From Paragorgia papillata (Eukaryota > Cnidaria > Anthozoa > Scleralcyonacea > Coralliidae): a stretch of 64,000 nt of DNA. Positions 22,486-33,482 of the stretch are shown here, piece by piece; position 1 is the first letter of the stretch, and each line of letters opens with the position of its first letter. A program made the translations under genes and the position numbers. Location: the NCBI GenBank assembly GCA_035771165.1, contig JAWNZC010000408.1, forward strand, positions 1,550,001 to 1,614,000, given 5' to 3'. Below the pieces are notes generated by a model that was not told the DNA's origin, did no database searches, and worked only from the letters and a program-made list of their open reading frames with translations.

Positions 22486-23137
22486 TTAAGTCATTTTGGT
22501 GTAAGTTCAAGTTTTTTGTTATCTGTAATTTTTTTAAATGTTCAAAATGTTGCTTGTTAATGGGAGGGGAACATCTTCCAAATGTTGTAGGATTTTGGAT
22601 ATTGTTTATAAAATACGTAACAAAGAAGCTTGGGCTTTATATCAAACAGAAGATATTGTAAAATTATACCTGGTAGAACTTTCAAGTTTCTATTGCATTC
22701 TTCTTATCACTCCATCATTGCCGATATATCAGACGTATACAATCATATAACATTTACGCGTCAAATCGTCCATGGTTGACAAAAAGGGTGATTATACCAT
22801 TTGTATATAATACAATATATATTTAAAGCTTTGTGAACCGTGTTGATTTTATTCATCGGTGTAAAACAAGTATAATATTTTTCTATTATTTTCTGCGTTG
22901 CAAATCGGCATTCTTGCTTGCCAATTCTCAACCACTGGATGATGCCAATTCTCAATCACTGGATGATGCGCCACTAGCATGCATGCACGTTATACAGCCA
23001 ACTAAGGCAATTTGTGTCTTTGTTTTGTTTTTGCTTTGTCTTTGTCTTTGTTCAAAAAATAAGTAATGCACACATATATAAAGACAATCTGAATAGTTTT
23101 TCAATTAAATTCCTCTAGCCCGAGTGAACCACTCATT

Positions 23138-24725
23138 TCAATATAACTGGACGGGACATGTGGCCGAATATAAGCGTGCCAGCTGTATGATGATGACGTG
23201 ACCAATACACCTAAGATGGGCGCCACCATAGTTAATAGTTAATAGAACATATACATGGTTTGGAAACTCGTCCAAAGTGATTGTTCTATGTTTTTGTTCA
23301 AGTTTATGGAAATTTTGCAATTCCACGGTATTGTATTTTCTGTATAATGAAGCAGTCATCCAATAGCAACGCTCGGGTTTAATTAGTGAGTTGCTTCATC
23401 GTCACGTGTTGTGGTGCTTCATCGTCACGTGTCCATAGAATTTACTTCCATATAAGGAACTCCATTGTCAAAAGACAATAATAGATCCAAACCATGTATC
23501 TAATTTTCCCGTGCATGTTGATGATCGAGGGAAAATATATGCAAGCGGGAAATTTAGAAGAAGGCACCGCAAAGGATTTCTTTGTCTTCTAATTTTCCCT
23601 CATCAACATGCACTGGAAAATTAGAAGACAAAGGAAAAATTTCCCTCTTGCATGAGCAATGAGGGAAATCCGAGGTTTACATTCCCTCGGAGAACAAAAT
23701 AATCCGAGGCGATCATGGTATTATTCAATGAATAACAAATTCTTCGTGCCAGTCGCCGCCATCTTAGTGGCGCATTGTGGTCAGTGATTGAGGCCTTCAG
23801 AACTTGTTCCCAATCCTAAAGTTGACTGGCAAAAGCAATCTTGACCTCAGCACGATCAAAATAACCGGAGGAATAGCAATTTTTAAAGAAGGTGTCCTCT
23901 AGGCACGCTCTGATTGGCTGGGCTCCATGCATTTATAAGAGAACAGAGATCACGAATGACGTAAAATGGCGTAGAATGGCGTCAGCTGGCCAGGAAAGCC
24001 CGCCAAATTCCCAAACTACGTATACCTCACTTTTAGTTTGATTTTTCTTCTAGATCTTCTTATTTTATAAAACAAATAAAACATACCGCTCCTGTGCATA
24101 TGTACTCTTATGAAGGTACCATTGACGTTATTTGAACACGAAAGAGGTTTAAAGCCGCGTGCCTACAGTACTCAACTACTTTCGTGTTCAAATGACGTCA
24201 AACGTGCCTTTATAAGAGTACAAAACACGGAGTTTTATGTTTTATTTGTTAAACAACAGATGGCGATGACGATTTAGTTTCCACAGTTCAACAACAAATA
24301 TATTCAAAAATGGCAAGTATACACAACACGAGATATTTTTAAGGCATGAAAATTGACAATTAAAGTACATTCGTTTAAATTTTCTTTAAAAGTAAATATT
24401 ACTCTTTTTTGTCTGTTTTCAATCCTCGAAAGCTTATGAATTCTAGTGGCGCCATAGTTAATAGAACATATGCAACTTCTCTAAATTTCCTGTCGGTAAG
24501 ATTCTCAAAGATTTCCTCGGCGATCATAATATTACAAACTAATAACATGACTTTTCGGGAAATTAGCGATTAAATTTCCCCTTTGCCTCGGGAAGATTTG
24601 TAAAAGTCCTTGGGCCTGCGGCCCTCGGACTTTCACAAACCTTCCCGAGGCGGCGGGGAAATTTAATCGCTAATTTCCCTCAAGTCATGTTATTACTTAT
24701 AATAATCCCGTATATATTTGCCGAG
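23138..24725. mobile_element. Mosaic of inverted repeat fragments
   Basis: Contains, in order: an inverted piece of the 7.8-kb repeat (23155-23240), a 22-bp duplication GCTTCATCGTCACGTGT (23392-23432), the right half of the 18/63-kb foldback (23500-23735), the dispersed repeat of 6.7 kb (23740-24470) with a hairpin at 24069-24252, then the left half of the 18/63-kb foldback in the opposite orientation (24476-24700). No gene. Confidence 0.6.
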
Positions 24726-24931
24726 GTGATACACATGCAACTCACCAATAGCAACTCAGAAAATGCTTTGTTACTTTAGCGTATAAAATTCAAATCTAAT
24801 GAAATAGAGATTAAAATGACACCCGTTACCTAGCAAGCCCAAATCGTTCCAAAAAATTAGTCCATGTTTCTTAACACGCCGCTTTTGTGCCTATTTGATT
24901 TACATATATGACATGAACTAGCTTACAAAGG

Positions 24932-25013
24932 ATGTTTCGAAAATGTCGAAGAGTTCTTTCCATTGTGGTGTTAATATCTCTTTTGATTCTCAGTGCATTT
25001 TATTCAGTGACTA
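24932..25013 (+). CDS. MGAT4-like glycosyltransferase, exon 1 (signal anchor)
   Basis: First coding exon proposed for the gene that continues at 25770-25931 and 29992-31109. It encodes 27 residues: a short basic N-terminus (MFRKCRR) followed by a hydrophobic stretch (about residues 8-24). This is the usual layout of a type II Golgi glycosyltransferase anchor, with a short cytosolic tail, one membrane helix and a lumenal stem. The ATG is the first in its frame, with an in-frame TGA 18 bases upstream. The exon ends at a strong donor (A|GTGAGT) in phase 1. That phase matches exon 2 and also exon 3, so direct splicing to exon 3 would stay in frame too. I recognise no promoter upstream. The link to exon 3 rests on strand, phase, protein logic and the family's usual size, not on transcript data. 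Confidence 0.5.
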
Positions 25014-25769
25014 GTGAGTATTTTGACAAATATATGCCATCGTTTTAAAGTAGATTTCTTCTTTAAATTACGCCAATAAAATGACTTTTGTCACGAGCGT
25101 AGAACTTTATCAACATTCGATGATCCAGTCAGAGCCTTTGGGGGATGATTACATAGACCGTGCATGGGATGGCTCACTGAACCGGGATGAGTTTTGAATT
25201 GACGTGGATGATTTCAGGCCAAAATCCGCAATTATCAAGTAAATAAGGGCAAAGTTACGCTAGTTTTACTTCAGTTTTACACTATAATTATAGTCTATTA
25301 TTTACGTCGACGCAATCTTTTGTAAGCCCATCGTTAATAAAAAGATTGTTATAGCCTTACTGTAGCTAACCTGCGAAAGCGTCTTCACGAAGACTAATTA
25401 ATTTATTAAGTCTTCGCTATGATCACGAAACACTGCACGAACAACGTTTTGATGTTCTATTATAGAAAGCTATATAAGCTTGCATGTATTCTGAGGACGA
25501 ATCAGACTCACGAGATTCTGCCGTTTACGTGCATTCATGGAAGTTGACTGAAGTTCGGCTTGCTAGACGAAACTGAACAACTTCCAACCAGGTCGCAAAA
25601 AAAATCAAGGGCGGGAAAAGGCCCTGATATCGGTTGGTCACAGCACCCAGAAATACTGCATAGGTGTAATAAATATAATTAGCAATTTAGTTTAGTATGC
25701 AAAATCTTATTATTTCTTATTTTACCTTATATTATCTCTTGTATGATCTCTTACGTTATATAGTGTTAG

Positions 25770-25931
25770 GAAAATCATATCTCATTTGCAACGACAAATA
25801 CAGGCTTAAGCTGCCACTGCCATCCAGAACTACAAGCAAATCACTTCTTAACTGTAAAAATTCCATGAATTTTATGGAAAGCTCTCCACTTAAAACGTCT
25901 ATCGTATTGGGTAAAACAAAACAGGAGAAAG
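25770..25931 (+). CDS. MGAT4-like glycosyltransferase, exon 2 (stem region)
   Basis: Proposed middle exon of 162 bases. It follows a pyrimidine-rich tract ending in TTAG and ends at AAAG|GTGGGT. Entry and exit phases (both 1) match exons 1 and 3. It supplies the lumenal stem, a polar, basic segment (residues about 28-82) that ends in a K/E/D-rich run. That run leads directly into the FLTVG start of the catalytic domain, the place where family members have a short basic linker before their LTIG-type strand. Alternative splicing that skips this exon would keep the frame. The intron that follows (25932-29991) is about 4 kb and consists largely of foldback elements. Confidence 0.5.
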
Positions 25932-26026
25932 GTGGGTGAAAATTAAAAGTAAGGTGACCTGATAAATATACGAAGAATCATGCTGTATTCTTTTCCCAAA
26001 AGTTTATATATATGCCGACTAATTAA

Positions 26027-26139
26027 GGCCCCGTTTACACTAGAGCAAAAATATCCGGATTCACATTGTTTTTTTATTTCCATGAGGATGAAAAACAATG
26101 TGAATCCGGATACTTTTGCTCTATAGTGTAAACGGGGTC
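26027..26139. mobile_element. 113-bp MITE with TAA duplication
   Basis: Within intron 2 of the MGAT4-like gene. Tips GGCCCCGTTTACAC and GTGTAAACGGGGTC; arms include CAATGTGAATCCGGATA. TAA at 26024-26026 and 26140-26142. Ends of this type with TWA duplications suggest PIF/Harbinger. A second, damaged copy overlaps 26318-26404. Confidence 0.75.
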
Positions 26140-26317
26140 TAAATATTCCATTGGATTCATCGTATCGGTTTTTCTGTTTGGTTATGCAATATTCGGCTCA
26201 CTGGTGGAAAATATCAGCGTTTTCATTGCTCAATGCAATGGCTTTCCGTCCCAATGTTGCCATGCATGTTGCACGTTTCCCGGCAATATAGTGGCCAATG
26301 CTAATATCCAGAATCTA

Positions 26318-26776
26318 ACGCCCTGTTTACATAAAGCGGTTCCCATGAGGATGAAAAACAATGTGAATCCGGATACTTTTGCTCTACTGTAAATGGGGCC
26401 TATAGTCAAATCTCCCATGTTGTTTCTCCTTGTTGTGTTTACATGAAGAAGATTGAAACTAGTTTTCGATCTGATCGAAACGAATGGCTGAAGTCAATCC
26501 ACGCAGTGGAGTGGATTCAAGCAAGGATCGACTTGAATGTCTCCAATCTGATTCATGCATGTAAACACGGTTTAATTTGAAAATGACTTGATACACATGA
26601 GTGAAGTTGGTGCGTGTCGTGCTAATAAAATTGCAGACATTGAGGGAAGCACAGAAAATAACAATGTTCCAAGCAGATCGGATTCTCCATGTAAACATGT
26701 GCCCGGATTGACTTCACTCGCGTTTTCCGATCCGATTGGATTGTCAATCCGCTTCATGCATGTAAACAGGGCCTCA
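26318..26776. repeat. Foldback with GCCCTGTTTACAT tips
   Basis: Left GCCCTGTTTACATAAAG, right CTTCATGCATGTAAACAGGGC. It contains a partial copy of the 26027 MITE and a further inverted pair around GATCTGATCGAAAC / ATCCGATTGGATTGTC. Intronic. Confidence 0.5.
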
Positions 26777-26962
26777 GTATATATACCCTTCTCAAATCAT
26801 TAATAACTCATGAGCTATATAATACTGAGCCAATCAGAGAAAAATATTTGGTCATGTGCATAAGGTCGCGCAAACCAAAGAACCGTTTATTACCACATTT
26901 CTTAATTATAAACTCAAGATTAGACATTATACTAATAATATACATGCACCATTGTCCAATCT

Positions 26963-27335
26963 CGTTCCCAGAGCCCACCTTCCCCACCCGGGAAACGGGA
27001 GATTGCAATAATCCGTTTCAAATCACAGGATTCTACGTATGCGTAAATATCCAAGCGGAATCTGGATATATGTTCTCCTTGTTTGACTTTCCCCCAAACA
27101 AGTCAATGGGGTTGCTGGCGAAGCTCGAATTACAGCATCTACACATGCATACGGCGAAGATATCGATCGCGGCAACGTCTTCACTGGAGTCTTGTCGTCC
27201 GACATCTTTGTTATTTTGGTTTTATTAATTCTACTTCCGGTCACTTCAGACCAACTCATGCTCACTATTCAGCCAATAACGTAACGATTTGAAATCGTTT
27301 CCCGGGTGGGGAACGTGGGCTCTGGAACGAGATTG
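26963..27335. mobile_element. Foldback insertion with about 15-bp duplication
   Basis: Tips CTCGTTCCCAGAGCCC and GGGCTCTGGAACGAG. ACCATTGTCCAATCT (26948-26962) and ACCATTGTCTAATCT (27336-27350) flank it. The inverted copy of the host repeat at 22.38 kb has one such copy, so this is a true duplication made on insertion. The interior holds overlapping open frames but nothing recognised. Confidence 0.6.
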
Positions 27336-27691
27336 ACCATTGTCTAATCTGATATGACCAATATCACTAAGTCCCTCGCGAATTTTACTATATATATAAT
27401 TGAGAAGCTATTTCATAAACTCGTGTACCATGTTTTACCAGGGGTTACAAATACTTGAGAACAACAAAAATCACTCGGCCTATTACCTCGTAATTTTCCA
27501 ATGTTCTCTCGTGTTTGTAAAATATTCGAAAACAATAAAAATCACTCGGCCTGCAGTCTCATGATTTTCATTATCTCTCATGTTTTATACAAACACTCGA
27601 GAACAATGAAAATTACTCCTCGTGATTTGCATTGTCCTCTCGTGTTTTTATAACCCCTGCATGGTAAAACACTCCCACTCGTTTATGAAAT

Positions 27692-27971
27692 ATTTAATAG
27701 ATAATTACTGAGGCCAACGACATTATTGAATATATTGCAGTTGGCCGAGGGCGTATAATTACTGACCCTCTCATAGAATCAATTAAATCTCAAATGTAAC
27801 GAAACTTGTAAACGAGGTGGCTGCAATATTTTTAATATTGCATGCATTGTGCTGCTAACTACAATATTAAAAATATTGCAGTGTGCTTGCTGAAATCGTT
27901 GACATTAATGCAGACAGAGAACAATGGGATTAGTAGCCTGCGAGCGGTAGGTCAGTAATTATCTATTAAAT
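27692..27971. mobile_element. Foldback with ATTTAATAGATAATTACTGA tips
   Basis: Intronic, 280 bp. Perfect tips; inside, a hairpin CAATATTTTTAATATTGCA / CAATATTAAAAATATTGCAG. Confidence 0.65.
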
Positions 27972-28145
27972 ATAAACAATAGGGAGCTTAAAAGTAAGCT
28001 AGGGGGACGACGGCAATCTAAAATTTGACCATTGAGTACTTAAAGTATGTTTTTGACATCCAAAAGCTTTAGACTTCTAAAAGGATTTTGTCGCATAGTT
28101 TAAAGTCAAACTCAACTAACAAGTTTTACCATTTCACGAGTTTCA

Positions 28146-28716
28146 TTTGTCGCATTCCATCGCCGATCATCGCCGATGCTCACATTTGCGACGATCGGGG
28201 ACTGTCTGGGATGATCGCCGATCATCCCAGGCAATCACCGAATCACCGATCAATGCGGGAAAAATAATATTTTTTGTCAAAATGGGCGCCCCTTTAAAAA
28301 CAGATTATTGCTCCATACGAAGCTTTCACTCGTCATAGCGCTGTAATTACTGAAGAAGAAAAGGCTCATGCGGCGTAAGAAATATAGAAAGAAGAGTTTC
28401 TGAGTGCGAAAAATATTCGAGACAAGGGAAGAACCGAAGAATCAGGGCAATTTCATGCATGTTTGAAGTGCTTGGTTTTCTTCTAGACACTGGGTCCTCA
28501 TTTGTCTTATTTTATCGGATTTCGGTTTTCATTTGTTTTGCTTGTCTTAATTCATCAGCGACAGTCGGCGATCATTGGGGGGAAACAATTTTTTTTGCGA
28601 TGATCGCCGATAATCGGGGATTATCCCCAATTGCCGGTTTTCACAATCCTATATTTCCATCGCAATTCATTGCAAAGCTGTATCGTCGATGATCGGCGAT
28701 GAATTACGATATATGA
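28146..28716. repeat. GATCGCCGAT-rich foldback
   Basis: Intronic. Many copies of GATCGGCGAT/ATCGCCGATC cluster at both ends (28158-28250 and 28558-28700), in inverted order. The middle is unremarkable. Confidence 0.5.
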
Positions 28717-28875
28717 AAACCAGGCTTAACGCCATCCAGCTGAAAAATGTGAACAGGAGCGGCGTTACGATTACTGTACTCTTGGGACTAAAAATTATTC
28801 ATTTTCTTTGTTGTATAAGGAAAATTTTATTCTATTAAAGACGTTCTCCTTGATGTTCGTATTGTATTTGCTTAA

Positions 28876-29195
28876 AGGTGCTGTCCAGTCCGTTCTGCGC
28901 GTGATCCGCATCTTTGTTTATCGGGACCCTCAAACATGACATTCGTAGATAATTACATGAAGTACTCAGCTCAATGTAAACCGTTAGAAGCGACATGGCA
29001 GAAAACCAAGCGATTCGGTGAGGATATCTCTTCGGATTTCTTCTATTTCTTTTGAAAATGTTTTGTTTTGGGTACAAGTAATGAAGAGGAAGCAAGAAAA
29101 GCTTACTCAATCTTCAATAAGGTATCAGTAAATATTTTTATAAACGAAAGTAAACATTAGTTTCGTACATGCGCAGAACGGACTGGACAGCACCT
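28876..29195. mobile_element. TTAA-flanked MITE, AGGTGCTGTCCAG tips
   Basis: 320 bp, intronic. AGGTGCTGTCCAGTCCG and complement, with TTAA at 28872-28875 and 29196-29199. It belongs to the TTAA group also seen at 48.9-55.3 kb. Confidence 0.75.
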
Positions 29196-29640
29196 TTAAG
29201 CTCCCTAATATACATCACAACTCATGATTATGAATAAGAATCGTACGCAGAACTTGACATATTATAACATATCGATTTAATAGGCTACTATACGTTTCTA
29301 ATTGGATGCCGTGCGGGGAAAAAAGCGCGAGAAAATGTTTTCAAAAAAAGAAGAAAAGTCAAACCGACTCGCCAAAAACAAAGCAAAAAACTATCAACCT
29401 GTGGCAACATTTAAAGATTAAGTGGAAGCTCTGCATGGAATATTTAAAATTGATGTAAAGCGGTTCACGCGACCCCAACAGTAAACAGCCGGAAAATAAA
29501 ACGAAACGTTTCATGTGACACACGTTGGTTTATCACTATTCTGAGTCTTATTCTGTGTTGTAAAAAAAATAGTTTATATTCCACTGGTTTGTGCTCCATG
29601 GACTATGCTCTTAGACTTGGGTGCACTTGGGAAGTTGGGG

Positions 29641-29722
29641 GAGCACTGTCTATCTGTCTGTTTGTCTGTCTCTGTCTGTTTCTGTCTGTCTGTCTGTCTG
29701 TTTGTTTGTTTGTTTGTCTGTC
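29641..29722. repeat. (CTGT)n microsatellite
   Basis: Intronic run of CTGT/TTGT units about 80 bases long, about 270 bases before the acceptor of the catalytic exon. Confidence 0.85.
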
Positions 29723-29991
29723 GCCAGGACATCTTACAAAGTACTGCACAGGTTTTCATGAAAGCTTGTGGAACGATTGACCAAGGACCAAGCGAATAAA
29801 ATTTGATTAAATTTAGTTGAAAATTGGATGCAAATGTCATAAACGTTTTTCCGTCTAGAAGAAATCATTGAAAAAATGCATAATTGCGCTTATTATCCCT
29901 TATATAACCGATATGCAAGCAATCCGGTATAGTGTAACTTAAACACTGGGGTCGCTGATTGCTCTCTTGTTTTAAATATATATTAATTTAG

Positions 29992-31109
29992 ATTTTCTGA
30001 CCGTTGGTTATTTGCACCTTGAAAAGTGCAAAACTTCAGCTAACTTGGAGAGATCCATCGATTCTTTAACTTCGTACTCAAAAGACGTCAAGCACGATCA
30101 ATTATCTATTGTTGTTCTCCTACAAGATTGCTCCGACGCAGATACATCAAAATTTCTCGAAAGAATCAACTTAAAATTCAAAACTTTAGTTGAATTCAGA
30201 ACGCTACAAGTTGTTAGGACACCAGAGGAATTTCAGATACACACCAGCGATAAAAGTCAATATTGGGAAACGTTTACTTCGTACGATCTGGAATACATCA
30301 AGCAAGCTAAAACGCTCATCAGAAACATGGCATTTCTCTGGAAATTCTCAGCTAATCAATCTGATTATTTTATCCAGTTCACCGATTATGTTATTGTTGA
30401 AGGGAATATAATGCCGTTGTTACTGGATTTGAAAGCATGGTCTACCAAGCGCTGGTCGTGGACTGAAAATTCGAACGGTCTTTTAACTGGAAGAATTTAT
30501 AAAACAAATGATTTAGACGAACTAATTGATTTTTTTGATTTGTTTGGCAGCTATTTGCCTGTAGACCGCATACTAAGTTCCTACATACTTTTCAAACAAT
30601 CTAAAAATCCCATTAAAGTTCCCAAGACGTTGCCAATTCGTGATAATTATAAATTCACTGCGGATAATCCGCCTGCTGATGTAACCACGTCGCTATTTCG
30701 TGGTGGAGGAAACCCTATTCACGACGTTTACAAAATGCAGAGTGGCTTTTTTTGGGCGTTCGAGCCAAAAGAGGGGGATTTCATATTAATTGACTTCAAG
30801 CGTGTTGTTTGGATAAACCGTCTACTTATTGAGACCGGCGGACATCTTTTTGAAGATATCATCCCAGGAGGTTCTTTGTCAGTCGTATTTGCTGATGAAA
30901 GTAACTGGAATAGAAATTCTAAGCCGGAATGCTTCCGGTCAAAGTATAAAAACGTTGCTAATTTTACTGGTCCTATTCTTGAACTGGAAGGAACACAAAT
31001 CTCTTTTAAACCGATCAGTTGTATCACGATTAATTTCACCCCAATTCGTAACAAACAATTTCAGTCCTGGGTAATTATTAAGACTATTCAAGTATTTCAA
31101 AATTTGTAA
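29992..31109 (+). CDS. MGAT4-family (GnT-IV-like) glycosyltransferase, catalytic exon 3
   Basis: This exon carries the whole catalytic and C-terminal region. The open frame has no ATG at its left end. It begins after an AG acceptor at 29990-29991, and the first residues (FLTVGYLHLEK) align with the LTIGIPTVKR-type start of the MGAT4 domain. Joined to exons 1 and 2 it gives 453 residues, close to the roughly 480 of animal MGAT4C. Family marks seen: the YLxxSLxSL-like helix, a YW..F..YDLEYI segment, the ANxSDYF strand (about 205-210), the highly typical NPPADVTTSL (about 307-316), FFWAFEPKEGDFILIDF, and a WVIIKTIQVF end. The family adds GlcNAc in beta-1,4 linkage to the alpha-1,3 mannose arm of N-glycans in the Golgi. 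Oddities: the acidic E-D-D motif expected after the SDYF strand reads T-D-Y (about 212-214), and the FxPSLFQHxG-type block is not evident. Enzyme activity is therefore uncertain. Confidence 0.85.
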
Positions 31110-31121
31110 AATAACGATCAG

Positions 31122-31939
31122 AAAGTGTAAAGAAAGTAAAGCAAAGCAAAGCAAAGCAAAGCAAAGCAAAGCAAAGCAAAGCAAAGCAAAGCAAAGCAAA
31201 GCAAAGCAAAGCAAAGCAAAGCAAAGCAAAGCAAAGCAAAGCAAAGCAAAGCAAAGTAAAGCAAAGTAAAGTAAAGTAAAGTAAAGTAAAGTAAAGTAAA
31301 GTAAAGTAAAGTAAAGTAAAGTAAAGTAAAGTAAAGTAAAGTAAAGTAAAGTAAAGTAAAGTAAAGTAAAGTAAAGTAAAATAAAGTAAAGTAAAGTAAA
31401 GTAAAAAGTAGAGTAAAGTAAAAAGTAGAGTAAAGTATAAAGTATAGTATAAAGTAAAGTATAAAGTAAAGTTTAAAGTAAAGTAAAGTAAAGTATAAAT
31501 TATAAAATAAAGTATAAAGTATACAATAAAATAAAATAAAGCATAAAGCAAAGCAAAGTAAAGTAAAGTAAAGTAAAGTAAAGTAAAGTAAAGTAAAGTA
31601 AAGTAAAGTAAAGTAAAGTAAAGTAAAGTAAAGTAAAGTAAAGTAAAGTAAAGTAAAGTAAAGTAAAGTAAAGTAAAGTAAAGTAAAGTAAAGTAAAGTA
31701 AAGTAAAGTAAAGTAAAGTAAAAAGTAGAGTAAAGTGAAAAGTAGAGTAAAGTAAAAGGTAGAGTAAAGTATAAAGTATAAAGTAAAGTAAAAGTAAAAG
31801 TAAAAGTAAAAGTAAAAGTAAAAGTAAAAGTAAAAGTAACAGTAACAGTAAAGTAAAGTAAAGTAAAGTAAAGTAAAGTAAAGTAAAGTAAAGTAAAGTA
31901 AAGTAAAGTAAAGTAAAGTAAATTAAAGTAAAGTAAAGC
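31122..31939. repeat. Compound (GCAAA)n-(GTAAA)n satellite
   Basis: About 24 GCAAA units pass into GTAAA arrays, then a degenerate block (31401-31560), a second GTAAA array (31555-31722), a 6-bp AAAAGT array (31786-31848) and a third GTAAA array. It starts about a dozen bases after the MGAT4-like stop codon, so it forms or truncates that gene's 3' UTR. The 307-codon frame across it on the minus strand is an artefact. Confidence 0.95.
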
Positions 31940-33482
31940 ACTATTATTAGCTCACGTTCTGATTCTCTTAAACAAACATATTCGGTGGGCGGAATTAAAA
32001 AACACATCGTTTTCCGGCAGGCGGTATTTCGCGTTTCCCGCCTACCACGCAGGCTATGAAACTATCACCGCGATTTACAGACAGTGTGCTTGGGACGTTT
32101 CAGATACCTGTCTGAAACAACTTTTATAATTCCTGGAATACGTATAAAATCAAACACACATAAAGAGTACTACAATAACCTTTACCTAAAATCGTGATAA
32201 TTATATAGAATTACTGTACTGTACAGTTATGTACAATGTCATTTGCAGTATATAAATAAATAACGTATGTGTTATACATAATTGTGTACGATACTCAATT
32301 CAGTAAGCACTCGCTAAAAAGAACCTACACTTTAACCAACCAGCATGTAATAGATTCTTATTCGTTACATGCAAACAGTTAAAACAGATAGGATGACGTA
32401 ATGTTATTCGTAATGTTATTACTGCGCATCCCACAAACGCTTTATTCAGTGATTAAGAGGGAAAAGGGAGTTTGGGGTGGAGGACAGAGTTATGAGTAAG
32501 AAACACTACGGTTAATGCATGTCTAGGAAAAGTAGTAACAGGAATAGTAGTTAGGATTAGAGTTAGGAACAGTGGTTAAGATTAATGATTTGAATTAGGA
32601 TTAGATTTAGTAATTAAGATTAGTGGTTATAAGATTAGTTATTAAGATTAGTGGTTAAAAGTATTAGTTATTAAGATTAGTATTAGTTATTAAATTAGAT
32701 TAGTTATAGTATTAGTTATTAAGATTAGTGGTTAAAAGTTAGAGTTTGTGATTGCGATTAAAACCAATTCATTGCAAACATTTTTAACTGAAACAACAAC
32801 GGCTGCGGTCGCGTTGCCACCTCATCTATTTGATATTTAATAAACTGTGTATGGCGTTCTGGTATTAATTAAATTTAAAATTAATTGCAATTTGTAAGTA
32901 TAAGTGTTGGATGAATTGGCAAAATTCGAGCCTGAGGTTCTGTAATAGGAAGGTTCTGATTAGCGAGCGTTTACCGTGGTTTATAAATAATTAGATACAT
33001 ATACACATAAATACATAAATACTTGTACATAAATACTTGTATAAACAATTAGTCTCATCATAATTCAGACCATGCAATGTTTCGATTAGCAATCAAAGCA
33101 TTTCCTGTCACGGTGTACATGTAGTTTTTCCCCCCCACTCGTGGCAAAGCTTGTAAATAAAATAAAAATAAATAAATAGCCGATTTTACTCGTCAAGGGA
33201 AGTGCCTCGGTATATAAAAAAGTTAAGCTATTCTTATTCCGAAATTGTCCCAAATAAAGGCAACTTTAGTGACGTCAGTTTATAACGAGGTCTCCACTTG
33301 ACGAGTAACATCGTCTAGAATTAAACAGAGTAAAACTTATAAGTTACCAAATGCGGCAACACCGGCCAGTGAAAAGCTAATTCGGTAATCCAAGTCGGTG
33401 AAAACTGTGACAGAAGACGTTCCAAGAGCATATATACAGATGATTGCATGATGTGAATTAGATGGCGAATTTCCATATGGTG
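31940..33482. other. Convergent intergenic region with TTAG-rich tract
   Basis: Lies between the 3' ends of the MGAT4-like gene and NIM1K. 32540-32755 is a low-complexity tract of ATTAGTTATTAAG and TTAGGATTAG variants. 33290-33380 holds a worn copy of the CTTGACGAGTAA / CCAGTGAAAAG element. No gene. Confidence 0.5.

Noticed and set aside
31084..32007. 307-codon minus-strand ORF rich in L, Y, F and T
   Set aside because: It is the read-through of the AAAGT/GCAAA satellite in one frame; period-5 repeats without stops always give such frames.
32540..32755. Interstitial telomere repeat
   Set aside because: TTAGG-like words occur, but the tract is mainly ATTAGTTATTAAG without regular TTAGGG arrays.
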